From the NCBI GenBank assembly GCA_020722485.1, contig DYKS01000012.1, positions 1 to 16,791 of the forward strand: 16,791 nt of DNA, given 5' to 3'. Of the stretch, positions 1-7,485 are shown one piece after another; position 1 is the first letter of the stretch, and each line of letters opens with the position of its first letter. The notes under the pieces are model-generated. The model ran no database searches, had not been told where the DNA came from, and worked only from the letters and a program-made list of their open reading frames with translations. The stretch is from Candidatus Elulimicrobium sp. (GTDB lineage Bacteria; Patescibacteriota; Minisyncoccia; Moranbacterales; UBA9337). The translations under genes were made by a program, and so were the position numbers.

Positions 1-29
1 GAAGGGGGATTTGGGTCAGCTGCATAGCG

Positions 30-57
30 GTTGTTGCGCGATGTGTCGCGCGCTCAA
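30..57. repeat. Degenerate copy of the 120-146 repeat arm, inverted
   Basis: This stretch matches the reverse complement of 120-146 with two small gaps and a few mismatches. It shares an exact 9-bp core, TCGCGCGCT at 46-54 against AGCGCGCGA at 124-132. It could therefore pair with the right arm of the hairpin at 95-146 as an alternative fold. That the two copies share an origin is inference. Confidence 0.5.
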
Positions 58-94
58 TTTTCACAAAACTAAATTCTTTATCGCAGAGCTGTGC

Positions 95-146
95 GTTGTG
101 GCGAAGAAATGGAGCGCGCGTTCAGCGCGCGACATTTCGCCACAAC
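95..146. repeat. GC-rich imperfect inverted repeat (hairpin)
   Basis: The outer arms 95-105 (GTTGTGGCGAA) and 136-146 are exact reverse complements over 11 bp. After a small bulge ATG/CAT pairs, and then alternating GC stretches (114-119 with 125-130) close around a short loop, giving about 20 paired bases in all. There is no T-run after it, so it is not a standard intrinsic terminator. It could be a dispersed palindromic repeat or a structured RNA element. Confidence 0.7.
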
Positions 147-186
147 TCGTTTATATGCGAATTGAATGTATAATATCGACCTCCCA

Positions 187-214
187 TTGTATATTACACG
201 AATTTATATATAAT
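187..214 (+). promoter_or_regulatory. Candidate lepA promoter
   Basis: A perfect TATAAT lies at 209-214, with a weak TTGTAT 16 bp upstream at 187-192. A second, weaker candidate is closer to the gene: TTGTAA at 260-265, a 17-bp spacer and TAAAAG at 283-288. The region is so AT-rich that chance matches are expected, so this is a low-confidence call. Confidence 0.3.
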
Positions 215-303
215 GTAAAATTATCCATAATCATTTAACCAATTTTATTTTACCAATTTTTGTAAAATTAGGCACATTAGTTTAAAAGTAAAAGATATTA
301 ATT

Positions 304-2094
304 ATGAAAAATATCCGAAATTTTTGTATTATTGCTCATATTGACCACGGCAAATCTACTTTGGCGGATCGGATTTTGGAATTGACTGGAACAGTGGAAA
401 AGCGAAAAATGAAAGAACAATTATTAGATCAAATGGATCTGGAACGGGAGCGGGGAATAACTATTAAATTACAGCCGGTTAGAATGAAATACAAAGGTTA
501 TGTTTTGAATTTAATTGATACGCCCGGTCATGTGGATTTTGGTTATGAAGTTTCCCGTTCTTTAGCGGCGGTGGAAGGCGCCATTTTATTAGTGGACGCG
601 ACCAAAGGAGTGCAAGCGCAAACGCTTTCCAATTTATATCAAGCCATTGAGCAAGGACTGGAAATTATTCCGGTGGTAAATAAAATAGATTTGCCTAATG
701 CTGATGTGGAAAAAACCAAAAAAGAAATCATTCATATTTTAGGCTGTCGCGAGGAAGAAATATTTTTAGCTTCCGGTAAAACCGGCGCAGGAGTGGATAA
801 AATTTTGGAAGCAGTTATAGAAAAAATTCCCGCGCCTGTAGGCAATCTTCATCGGCCTTTGCGAGCGTTGATTTTTGATTCTAAATATGATATTTACAAA
901 GGCGCGCTGGCTTACGTGCGGATTGTGGACGGAGAAGTGAAGAGGGACGATCGGATTTTAATGATGGCAACCAGCAAAGAAAGCGTAGTGGTGGAGACTG
1001 GCAGTTTCCGTCCAGAATTGAAAACGGAAGAAAAATTATCCGCGGGAGATATTGGATATATTGCCACTGGTTTAAAAAATGTGGAATATTGTCGAGTAGG
1101 AGATACAATCACTCAAATTACAAGCGATAATTCACAAATTATAAAAGTTCAGCCTTTACCGGGCTACAAAGAAGTCAAGCCGATGGTGTACGCCAGTTTT
1201 TATCCGATTGAAGGTGAAGATTATAATTTTATGCGTGACGCTTTGGATAAATTGAAGCTGAACGATGCCGCTTTTGTTTTTGAACCGGAAAGCAATCTGG
1301 CGCTGGGACGCGGCTTTCGGTGCGGTTTTTTGGGAATGTTGCATCTGGAAATAATTCAAGCGCGACTGGAGCGCGAATTTGAATTGACGCCGACTATTAC
1401 TACTCCCAGCGTCGTATATCGAGTAAAATTAAAAGAGAAGAACCGGGAAGCGGAAATTTACGCTCCAGTGGATATGCCGGATCCCTCTTCCGTTGAAGAA
1501 ATAAAAGAACCTTACGTGAAACTGGATATTATCACTCCCGCCGTTTACTTGGGGGCAGTGATGGAATTGATGCAAAAAACGCGCGCGGAATATCAAAATA
1601 CGGAATATATTGATCAAGAAAGAGTTTTGCTTTCTTACGAGGCGCCGCTTACCGACATTATCGTTAATTTTCACGACGATCTCAAAAGCGTTTCTTCTGG
1701 TTTTGCGTCCATGAATTATAATTTTGCCGGATATCGTTCTTCAGAACTTGTCAAACTAGATATTCTGGTCGCCAAAGAAAAAGTGGACGCGTTTTCCCGC
1801 ATCATTCCCAAACAAAGGGCTTTTCAGGAAGGAAAGTCTATGGTGGAAAAATTGAAAGAAGCCATTCCGCGACAGAATTTTGCCATCGCTTTACAAGCCG
1901 CCATTGGGGGAAAAGTAATCGCCCGCGAAACTATTCATCCTTTTCGCAAGGACGTTACCGCCAAACTTTACGGCGGAGATGTTACCCGCAAACGAAAACT
2001 TTTGGAGAAACAAAAGAAAGGCAAAAAGAAAATGAAAAACATCGGCCGAGTCGCCATTCCCGCTAAAGCGTTTCTGGATGTTTTGAAAAAATAA
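304..2094 (+). CDS. lepA: Elongation factor 4 (LepA), ribosome back-translocating GTPase
   Basis: EF4 is a translational GTPase that acts on the 70S ribosome and is thought to rescue stalled or mis-translocated ribosomes or help initiation. The 596-aa length is normal for the family. Visible GTPase motifs are the P-loop AHIDHGKST (11-19), RGITI (50-54), DTPGH (72-76), NKID (126-129) and a G5 element ASGKTG (156-161), where SAK is more usual. The EF-G-like domains follow, and the C-terminus has the LepA-specific basic tail (RKRKLLEKQKKGKKKMKNIG, then AIPAKAF). The N-terminus matches the family directly, which supports the ATG at 304. There is no Shine-Dalgarno motif upstream. prfB follows on the same strand after 113 bases, pairing two translation factors. 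It ends in TAA. Confidence 0.97.
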   Translation: MKNIRNFCIIAHIDHGKSTLADRILELTGTVEKRKMKEQLLDQMDLERERGITIKLQPVRMKYKGYVLNLIDTPGHVDFGYEVSRSLAAVEGAILLVDATKGVQAQTLSNLYQAIEQGLEIIPVVNKIDLPNADVEKTKKEIIHILGCREEEIFLASGKTGAGVDKILEAVIEKIPAPVGNLHRPLRALIFDSKYDIYKGALAYVRIVDGEVKRDDRILMMATSKESVVVETGSFRPELKTEEKLSAGDIGYIATGLKNVEYCRVGDTITQITSDNSQIIKVQPLPGYKEVKPMVYASFYPIEGEDYNFMRDALDKLKLNDAAFVFEPESNLALGRGFRCGFLGMLHLEIIQARLEREFELTPTITTPSVVYRVKLKEKNREAEIYAPVDMPDPSSVEEIKEPYVKLDIITPAVYLGAVMELMQKTRAEYQNTEYIDQERVLLSYEAPLTDIIVNFHDDLKSVSSGFASMNYNFAGYRSSELVKLDILVAKEKVDAFSRIIPKQRAFQEGKSMVEKLKEAIPRQNFAIALQAAIGGKVIARETIHPFRKDVTAKLYGGDVTRKRKLLEKQKKGKKKMKNIGRVAIPAKAFLDVLKK

Positions 2095-2207
2095 TTTATT
2101 TTTATTAGAAATCAAATTATTATTTAGAATTAGGATTTATAAGAATTTTTAAATTGTCAAAATTCAAAACACATACACATTTTAATTAGTGATAAATAAT
2201 AAAATTT

Positions 2208-3285
2208 ATGAAAGAAATTATTTTTAAATTAGAAGAACTAAAACTTAAACTCCCGTTTTTGCGGGACCGCCTTTGAATTGAATAAAAAAAGAGAAAGAAT
2301 GGAAGAGTTGGAAGAAATTTCCGCGCGCTCCGGTTTTTGGAATGAAACGGAGAAAGCTTCGCGGATTATGAAAGAATTGGAAAATATTAAAGAGGAAGTT
2401 GAAAATTGGAAAAAATTGGAAGAAAAAATCGCTTATTTAGAAGAGTTCGCGCAAGTGGCAGAAACCGTCGAAGAGAAAAAAGAAATTGAAGCGGAAACGG
2501 AAGAATTAGAAAAAGAAATCGCCGCGTTGGAATTTAAGACTTTATTAAAAGGAGAATACGATAAAAGCGGAGCGATTTTAGCCATTCACGCTGGCGCTGG
2601 CGGGGTGGACGCGCAAGATTGGAGCATGATGCTGTTGCGGATGTATTTACGGTGGGCGGAAAGAAAGGGATTGAAAGCTAAAATTCTAGATGAGTCGCCG
2701 GGAACGGAAGCCGGGGTTAAAAGTGTTATTTTTGAAATTGAAGGCGATTATGTTTACGGATATTTAAAAGGAGAAGCGGGAACGCATCGATTGGTGCGAC
2801 TTTCTCCTTTTAACGCGGATAAATTACGTCAAACATCTTTTGCTTTGGTGGAAGTTTTGCCAGTGATCGACGAAATTGAAGAAGTTTCCATTAAAGAGAA
2901 AGATTTGCGGATGGACACTTTTCGCGCTTCCGGCGCCGGCGGGCAGTATGTTAACAAAACTAACAGCGCGGTGCGGCTGACTCATTTGCCGACCGGACTG
3001 GTGGTTGCTTGCCAAAGCGAACGTTCACAAGCGCAAAACAAAGAGCGCGCTTTGAAAATTTTACGCGCTAAAATCCATCAAAAATATTTGCGGGAAAAAG
3101 AAGAAGAGAAAAGAAAACTGCGCGGAGAATTTCATAGTCCGGAATGGGGCAGTCAAATTCGCTCTTATGTTTTGCATCCTTATAAATTAGTTAAAGACCA
3201 TCGCAATAAATTTGAAACGGCGGAAACGGAAAAAGTTCTCAACGGAGAAATAGATGAATTTATAGAAGCTTATTTGCGGATGTAA
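2208..3285 (+). CDS. prfB: Peptide chain release factor 2 (RF2), made by programmed +1 frameshift
   Basis: RF2 recognises UGA and UAA stop codons and triggers peptide release. The gene starts at ATG 2208 and reads 22 codons to CTT (2271-2273), then meets an in-frame TGA (2274-2276). Skipping T2274 continues in the +1 frame from GAA 2275 to the TAA at 3283-3285, giving about 358 aa; the family is usually about 365. The short first frame (starting MKEIIFKLEELKLKL) matches the helical RF2 N-terminus. In the joined product the SPF tripeptide that reads UGA/UAA is at about 199-201 and the catalytic GGQ (in SGAGGQYVNKT) at about 244-246. A caller without frameshift logic would start at TTG 2278 and lose the N-terminus. 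The convergent flippase gene lies 72 bases downstream. Confidence 0.96.
2251..2277 (+). promoter_or_regulatory. RF2 +1 programmed frameshift site (CTT-TGA) with upstream hairpin
   Basis: The slippery CTT TGA is at 2271-2276. When RF2 is scarce, the ribosome pauses at UGA and slips one base to continue in the RF2 frame, which is autoregulation. In well-studied cases a Shine-Dalgarno-like AGGGGG sits three bases before CUU and the base after UGA is C. Here the upstream bases are CGGGACCGC and the next base is A. A small inverted repeat, TCCCG (2251-2255) with CGGGA (2262-2266) and a 6-base loop, ends 4 bases before the slip codon. Any role for this hairpin is inference. Confidence 0.9.
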
Positions 3286-3300
3286 GAAGATGATTGGTTA

Positions 3301-3328
3301 TGAATAATTTGGCGTTATCGTTTATTCA
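3301..3328 (+). terminator. Weak possible terminator after prfB
   Basis: TGAATAA (3301-3307) and TTATTCA (3322-3328) form a 7-bp AT-rich stem around a 14-base interior, followed by GATTTTTAG. The stem is weak and the T-run is short, so this is tentative. It lies between two converging genes where a terminator would be expected. Confidence 0.25.
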
Positions 3329-3357
3329 GATTTTTAGTTATTGTTTAAAAAAGAAAA

Positions 3358-4818
3358 TTATCCGTTATTCTTTTTCTTTCGCAAGAAAAATTTTTTGTCT
3401 TCGGGGGTAATAACACCGAAACTAAACAGCAATCCAAAATAAAATAAAAGAAGCGGCGGGAAAAATAAAAACATTGTCAAAATTGAATCTCCCGACCAAT
3501 GCGCTAGCAGAAAAATCATACCGCTGGCGATTGCTATTTTTCCTATTTCCGCCAGATTTATTTGGGACTGAAAAACTTTTGTCAGAGAAAACCAAAGCCA
3601 AAAGATCAATCCGATCGCGACAGCCAATTTAATATTAGTTACCATTTTTGCTTCTGTTCGCGAAAGAATTGTTATTTCTAAAATAGCGTTAAAAAGAATC
3701 GCAACCGAAACGGCGATAAGAGGAATTTTAATTTTTCCCGCGCCTTTATAAGCGAAAGCCAAAACATAAAAAATTGCCAGAAGAGAAGAAGCAAAGGCCA
3801 GGGATGGTAAAAAGGAAGCAGCGCTAATAAATTTTTCTCCGAAAATCAAAGACAAAATAGTTCGCGGGTAAGCCGAAGTAAAAACAATAAAAGGCGCGGA
3901 TATAATCAGCATAAAACGACTGGTAAAAATAATTATTTTTCTCGTTCGTTCTGTGTTCGCGACAGAGGAGGATTCAGAAATGGAAGGCAAGAGAAGGAGG
4001 GTGAGGGCGTAAAAAATGAAAGAAGGAATGCGCGCGATGGTAAGCGCCGCGTTGTAATCTCCCGCTAATGCGTCATTATGAAAAAAATATTTTAAAAAAT
4101 ATAAATCAAAAGACATTAGAATTTCGAACAATACCAAGAAAAAAGTAACGGGAAAAGCGAGAGAAAAAATTTTTTTTAGCGGGAATTGATTTTTATTTTC
4201 AATTTTGTCTAAACGAGGAATAGCCGGTCGCCAATGATCAATAGCCAGCGCTGTCAAAAAAACTCCGGCGGGCACCAGATTATAACCCCAGAAAACGCCG
4301 CGCAGATGAAAAAAATAAGTCAAAAGAGGAATAAGAGAAACGCGCAAAAAAGAACGAACAAATTTTAGCGCGGACTGAGTTTTTATTCTTTGCATTCCAG
4401 AAAATAGATAAAAATAAAAAGAATCCAAAGCGTAAAAAGGAATAATGAAAGTTGCGGCGCGAAAAAGAGGAGCAAGCGAAGGATCTTTCAAAACGCTGGC
4501 GATGAAATCGGCAGAAACAAAAAACACAAGCGTGATGGCGGAAATGACAAGTATTTGAGCTTTAGCGCTTTGATAGCGAACAGAAGGAAGTCGTCGCGAA
4601 TTTTTAGTCGCTGTTTCGCTTAGAAATTTACTCATCGTGATAGGGATGCCGCTGCCGATGAGGTTGGCGATTAATAAAGTTAAAGTAATTACCAGACTAA
4701 ATCTTCCAAAATCAGTCGGGCCCAAGAGGCGACCGGTTATCATCTGCACGACATAACCGGAAACATAAAACAAAAATTCAGCTGAAAATAAAAAAATAAG
4801 CGAGTTTAGAGAAGGCAT
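3358..4818 (-). CDS. Wzx/RfbX-like polysaccharide flippase (MOP superfamily)
   Basis: A 486-aa polytopic membrane protein with about 12-14 hydrophobic segments. It looks like the oligosaccharide flippase family, which moves lipid-linked sugar repeat units across the cytoplasmic membrane. The N-terminal pattern is typical: a first helix, then QMITGRLLGPTDFGRFSLV (about 25-43), then a second helix and SGIPITMSKFLSE (about 56-68), where a glycine/proline-rich turn precedes a short amphipathic stretch. Later helices alternate with short basic loops. It is the last gene of a minus-strand group behind the 126-aa protein (gap of 53 bases) and a GT-C-like protein, a context that fits glycan export. 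No SD motif precedes the ATG. The substrate cannot be told from sequence; a role in teichoic acid or O-antigen-like export is equally possible. Confidence 0.85.
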   Translation of the reverse strand: MPSLNSLIFLFSAEFLFYVSGYVVQMITGRLLGPTDFGRFSLVITLTLLIANLIGSGIPITMSKFLSETATKNSRRLPSVRYQSAKAQILVISAITLVFFVSADFIASVLKDPSLAPLFRAATFIIPFYALDSFYFYLFSGMQRIKTQSALKFVRSFLRVSLIPLLTYFFHLRGVFWGYNLVPAGVFLTALAIDHWRPAIPRLDKIENKNQFPLKKIFSLAFPVTFFLVLFEILMSFDLYFLKYFFHNDALAGDYNAALTIARIPSFIFYALTLLLLPSISESSSVANTERTRKIIIFTSRFMLIISAPFIVFTSAYPRTILSLIFGEKFISAASFLPSLAFASSLLAIFYVLAFAYKGAGKIKIPLIAVSVAILFNAILEITILSRTEAKMVTNIKLAVAIGLIFWLWFSLTKVFQSQINLAEIGKIAIASGMIFLLAHWSGDSILTMFLFFPPLLLFYFGLLFSFGVITPEDKKFFLRKKKNNG

Positions 4819-4871
4819 AGAATTAGACGCAATTTATTAGTGACATAGTTAATGTTAATTGTTAATTAGCG

Positions 4872-5252
4872 TTAAGGAAAAATTTTAAAAATTTCTAATG
4901 TTTTTTGGTGGCAGTCGGAAAGACGAATAATTATTTTTCCTTGCGGAGAGAAGTTAGTGGGAAAAATTTCTTTTTTGATTTCTTGTTTTTCTCCGGAAGA
5001 GATTGTTAGTGTTCCATTGGCGATGGTTTTTTCATTAGCGATGAGAACATATTGAAATTTATCGCAATCGCTTTGGTTATTAATTGTGAAAGTGAGATCA
5101 TTTTTCAATGGTTGAACGAAAGCTATGTCCCATTGTCCGGGGTAAAAATGGGAAAGAAAAAATTGCTCTGCTCCGAAAAGAAATAATAAACTTAAAAGAA
5201 TTATTCCTCCGGTTAGCCAAGTGGTCTGTTTTTCTGTGAAAGTCGTTTTCAT
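4872..5252 (-). CDS. Hypothetical single-pass membrane protein, 126 aa
   Basis: I do not recognise a named family. Residues 1-11 are short and polar, 12-34 form one hydrophobic membrane segment, and 35-126 form a small domain probably outside the membrane. This domain has alternating beta-like stretches (DLTFTINNQ, YVLIANEKTI, TLTISSG, KIIIRLSDC) suggestive of an Ig-like sandwich. There are two cysteines, C63 and C114, both in an SDC context, which could form a disulfide if the domain is extracytoplasmic. It sits 20 bases after the GT-C-like gene and 53 before the flippase, on the same strand, so it probably works with them, perhaps as an accessory subunit. The fold and topology are inference. 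Confidence 0.75.
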   Translation of the reverse strand: MKTTFTEKQTTWLTGGIILLSLLFLFGAEQFFLSHFYPGQWDIAFVQPLKNDLTFTINNQSDCDKFQYVLIANEKTIANGTLTISSGEKQEIKKEIFPTNFSPQGKIIIRLSDCHQKTLEIFKIFP

Positions 5253-5272
5253 AATTTAAATTTAAATAACAT

Positions 5273-7210
5273 TTAATTGTAATTAGCAGCTTGAAAATAA
5301 ACGGAATTAAACGGATCGGCGTAAATTTTCCAATAATTGTTAAAATGTTGAAATTGTTGTCCGTCAATAGTTTCATTAACCAAAAAGACGTGGGCGTTGA
5401 GATCGGACGCGCATTGACGCGCTTCTTGAGAATTGGGAGCGGAAATTAAATTCAATGTGCATTTTTCTTGTTTGTCAGTGGCTCGTTTATAGCGGAAAAA
5501 ATGTGCGCGGTAGAAAGGATAATTGTAATCGCGCGCCAAAAAAACTTTAATCCAAGCGTCTCCCGGAATATTGATATGATCGTGAATTATGACAAGGGAT
5601 GCTGGTATTTTCTCGCGCAGAAATTCGGCGCTGTGAAATAATTCTTGCGCGCGAACGATAGAAGCGGCGGAAAAATTTTTCAGATAAGAATTATTGTCAG
5701 TAAATCCGTTATAAATTATTGCTCCGAGCGCTAAAATTAAAATTCCGTGATAAAGCCAAACGGGGAAAAAAGTGTTTTGTTTTATTTTTTCAGAAATCCA
5801 AACTAGGGCAAAAGCGGAAAGTATCGCTATTGGAAAAGTAAGGTAATTAGCAATTCTTCCGGAAGGCATAGATATTTTTACCGCTTCTGGATAAAGTATT
5901 AGAAAAACCAAAGGCAAAAGCCAACCCGTCAAAAGAGCGGCGGTGTCGGTCAGACGCGGTTTTTGAAAGAAAATTAAAATCAATAAACCGAAAATAGCCA
6001 AAGTCGCGCGCGGTTCTCCGAGAGAATAAACCAATTGCCAAAAAGAAAATCCTAAATGTTCTTCGGCTTCTGGCGTTCCCATAATAGTTTTTACTGCCGC
6101 GTTTTTAATGTAAGACGGAGTATAAATCCAGAGAAAAAAAATTATTGCGCCTCCCAAAGTAAGCCAAGTTTTTTGGTCAAGAAGAAGTGGGATTATTTGT
6201 CGCGAGAATAAACGCGGATTGAAAAAAAGCATCATCGCGCCGAAACATAAAAGAATTAAAAGAAGAATTAATGCGGATAAATGATGGAAATAAATCAAAG
6301 CGAAACTGATAAAAATTGCCAGCGCTAAAACATCCGCTCTTGCTTTTCGAATAGCGATAACTAAAAAAAGAAAAATAGTGGGTAAAAGTAAATTGCCAAA
6401 CAAATTTCCTACTACTCCGCCGCTTACGTATTTCATTTGCGATTGACTGATAGAATAAAGCGCGCCGGCAAAAAAAAGCGTCCAAATAGCCACATTTTGC
6501 GCCGAAGAAAAATTTTCAAATATTCGCCGTGTGAGCGCGTAAAGGGAGAGTAAAGAAAAAAGATGAATAATGAAAAGTGTCAGTAAAGAAAAAGCGGAAG
6601 TGAATTCTCGGCCGGAAATCATTTGAATGCCGGATAAAATCAAATGTTCTCCGATGATGAAATCGGAAATTGGTCGCGGTTGACTGATAATGTTTTTTCC
6701 ATTTTCATTCAAGATTATTTCTTGTTTTTCGTAATTTGGCAGTTCTCCGAAGGAGGAAATTTTTTTGACCCAATATAAATGATGACCTAAATCGGTGGCG
6801 GAAGGAACAAGATTGGGCAAAAGATAAATAGTTTTTATAATTACCAACAATAAAAAAACCGCCAAAAAAATCCCGTTAATATTGCCGATATTTTCACTTT
6901 CTTTTTTTTCAGATGATTTATTTTTTTTAGCGGTTTTTCCCCAACGCGCGAAGAAGAAAAAAAAGAGACCAAAAACGCCAACGGTTATTGTGATTGTCAG
7001 AGAATTTAAACGAATTCCCGCTCGTCCAATAATAATCATTAAAAAAGTGGAAATCGCGGCGCTTAATCCAACAGAAGCGATTAGTTTTTCTGTCAACGTC
7101 AAAAAAGGATTTTTTCTTTGCCAAAAAGATAATAAAGAAAATCCCGGCCAAAAAAGCAAGAGAAAAATAGCCATTAAAAATAAAAATTGTTTCGCGATTA
7201 AGTATCCCAT
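5273..7210 (-). CDS. Polytopic GT-C-like membrane glycosyltransferase (predicted)
   Basis: A 645-aa protein with roughly 12 membrane segments from residue 5 to about 500, then an apparently soluble C-terminal tail of about 130 residues. After the third or fourth helix comes a loop with PSATDLGHHLYWVKKI (about 136-151). Its D140 and the HH pair at 143-144 sit where GT-C enzymes often carry acidic catalytic residues in the first large outer loop, followed by FGELP and an ISQPRP stretch. GT-C enzymes use lipid-phosphate sugars as donors on the outer membrane face. The tail is rich in His, Asp and Tyr and contains three cysteines. It heads the minus-strand group with the 126-aa protein and the flippase. 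The family assignment rests on architecture and context, not a diagnostic motif; an O-antigen ligase or polymerase-like role is an alternative. Confidence 0.65.
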   Translation of the reverse strand: MGYLIAKQFLFLMAIFLLLFWPGFSLLSFWQRKNPFLTLTEKLIASVGLSAAISTFLMIIIGRAGIRLNSLTITITVGVFGLFFFFFARWGKTAKKNKSSEKKESENIGNINGIFLAVFLLLVIIKTIYLLPNLVPSATDLGHHLYWVKKISSFGELPNYEKQEIILNENGKNIISQPRPISDFIIGEHLILSGIQMISGREFTSAFSLLTLFIIHLFSLLSLYALTRRIFENFSSAQNVAIWTLFFAGALYSISQSQMKYVSGGVVGNLFGNLLLPTIFLFLVIAIRKARADVLALAIFISFALIYFHHLSALILLLILLCFGAMMLFFNPRLFSRQIIPLLLDQKTWLTLGGAIIFFLWIYTPSYIKNAAVKTIMGTPEAEEHLGFSFWQLVYSLGEPRATLAIFGLLILIFFQKPRLTDTAALLTGWLLPLVFLILYPEAVKISMPSGRIANYLTFPIAILSAFALVWISEKIKQNTFFPVWLYHGILILALGAIIYNGFTDNNSYLKNFSAASIVRAQELFHSAEFLREKIPASLVIIHDHINIPGDAWIKVFLARDYNYPFYRAHFFRYKRATDKQEKCTLNLISAPNSQEARQCASDLNAHVFLVNETIDGQQFQHFNNYWKIYADPFNSVYFQAANYN

Positions 7211-7485
7211 AATACTGATGAAAAATCTTGTTTCAATCTAGCATATTTATAAGCCAAATTCAACATTGCGCTATATAGTAATGTGGTATTTGGCGGAATT
7301 GATTATTGGTTTTTGATAGTTAGGAGTTTTTATTTTGTCGTGAGTTTTCATTTTTAATATTCTCTGGCGTTGGATAAAAATTGTGATTAAAAAATTACGT
7401 GGGTGGTTGTTAACGGTGAATAAATTTGTTAAAATAATAAAAGTATCAGGCGGCTTCCGTCGTAATTTTTTTTAAAAAACAAAAA
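7211..7485. other. Divergent intergenic region
   Basis: These 275 bases separate two divergent membrane-protein genes. The plus side contains a good promoter candidate near the 313-aa gene (listed separately). On the minus side I see only TATA-like hexamers (about 7246-7251 and 7272-7277) without a matching -35 box. No RNA gene or small gene is apparent. Confidence 0.5.
7407..7435 (+). promoter_or_regulatory. Sigma70-type promoter for the 313-aa membrane protein
   Basis: TTGTTA (7407-7412), a 17-bp spacer and TAAAAT (7430-7435) are at ideal spacing about 50 bases before the ATG at 7486. The -35 box matches consensus at 4 of 6 bases and the -10 box at 5 of 6. The predicted start is near 7442, leaving a leader of about 44 bases. 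Confidence 0.5.

Larger units (their letters stand above)
1..303. other. Non-coding region upstream of lepA with GC-rich inverted repeats
   Basis: No convincing gene is present. The left half holds GC-rich repeat arms that contrast sharply with the AT-rich surroundings (30-57 and 95-146, listed separately). The right half, about 150-303, is strongly AT-rich, contains two TATAAT hexamers (169-174 and 209-214) and probably carries the lepA promoter. A 75-codon open frame at 11-238 has no recognisable protein features and runs straight through the hairpins, so I do not call it a gene. The upstream neighbour lies outside the window. Confidence 0.6.

Noticed and set aside
11..238. 75-codon open frame at the left edge
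   Set aside because: It crosses GC-rich hairpins and AT-rich promoter-like DNA, with no domain, membrane segment or start signal. It is most likely chance.
2274..2276. TGA in prfB as sign of UGA recoding or a broken gene
   Set aside because: The reading frame changes exactly at CTT-TGA, as in other RF2 genes, and the whole RF2 body follows in the +1 frame. Reading UGA as an amino acid in frame would meet TAA three codons later.
6882..7241. Open frame antisense to the GT-C-like gene
   Set aside because: It is a low-complexity basic and Phe/Lys-rich translation of the opposite strand of a clear membrane-protein gene.
7451..7473. Short hairpin (CGGC/GTCG) followed by a T-run before the 313-aa gene
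   Set aside because: A 4-bp stem with one G-T pair is too weak for a terminator call, and it lies in the likely leader of the gene.
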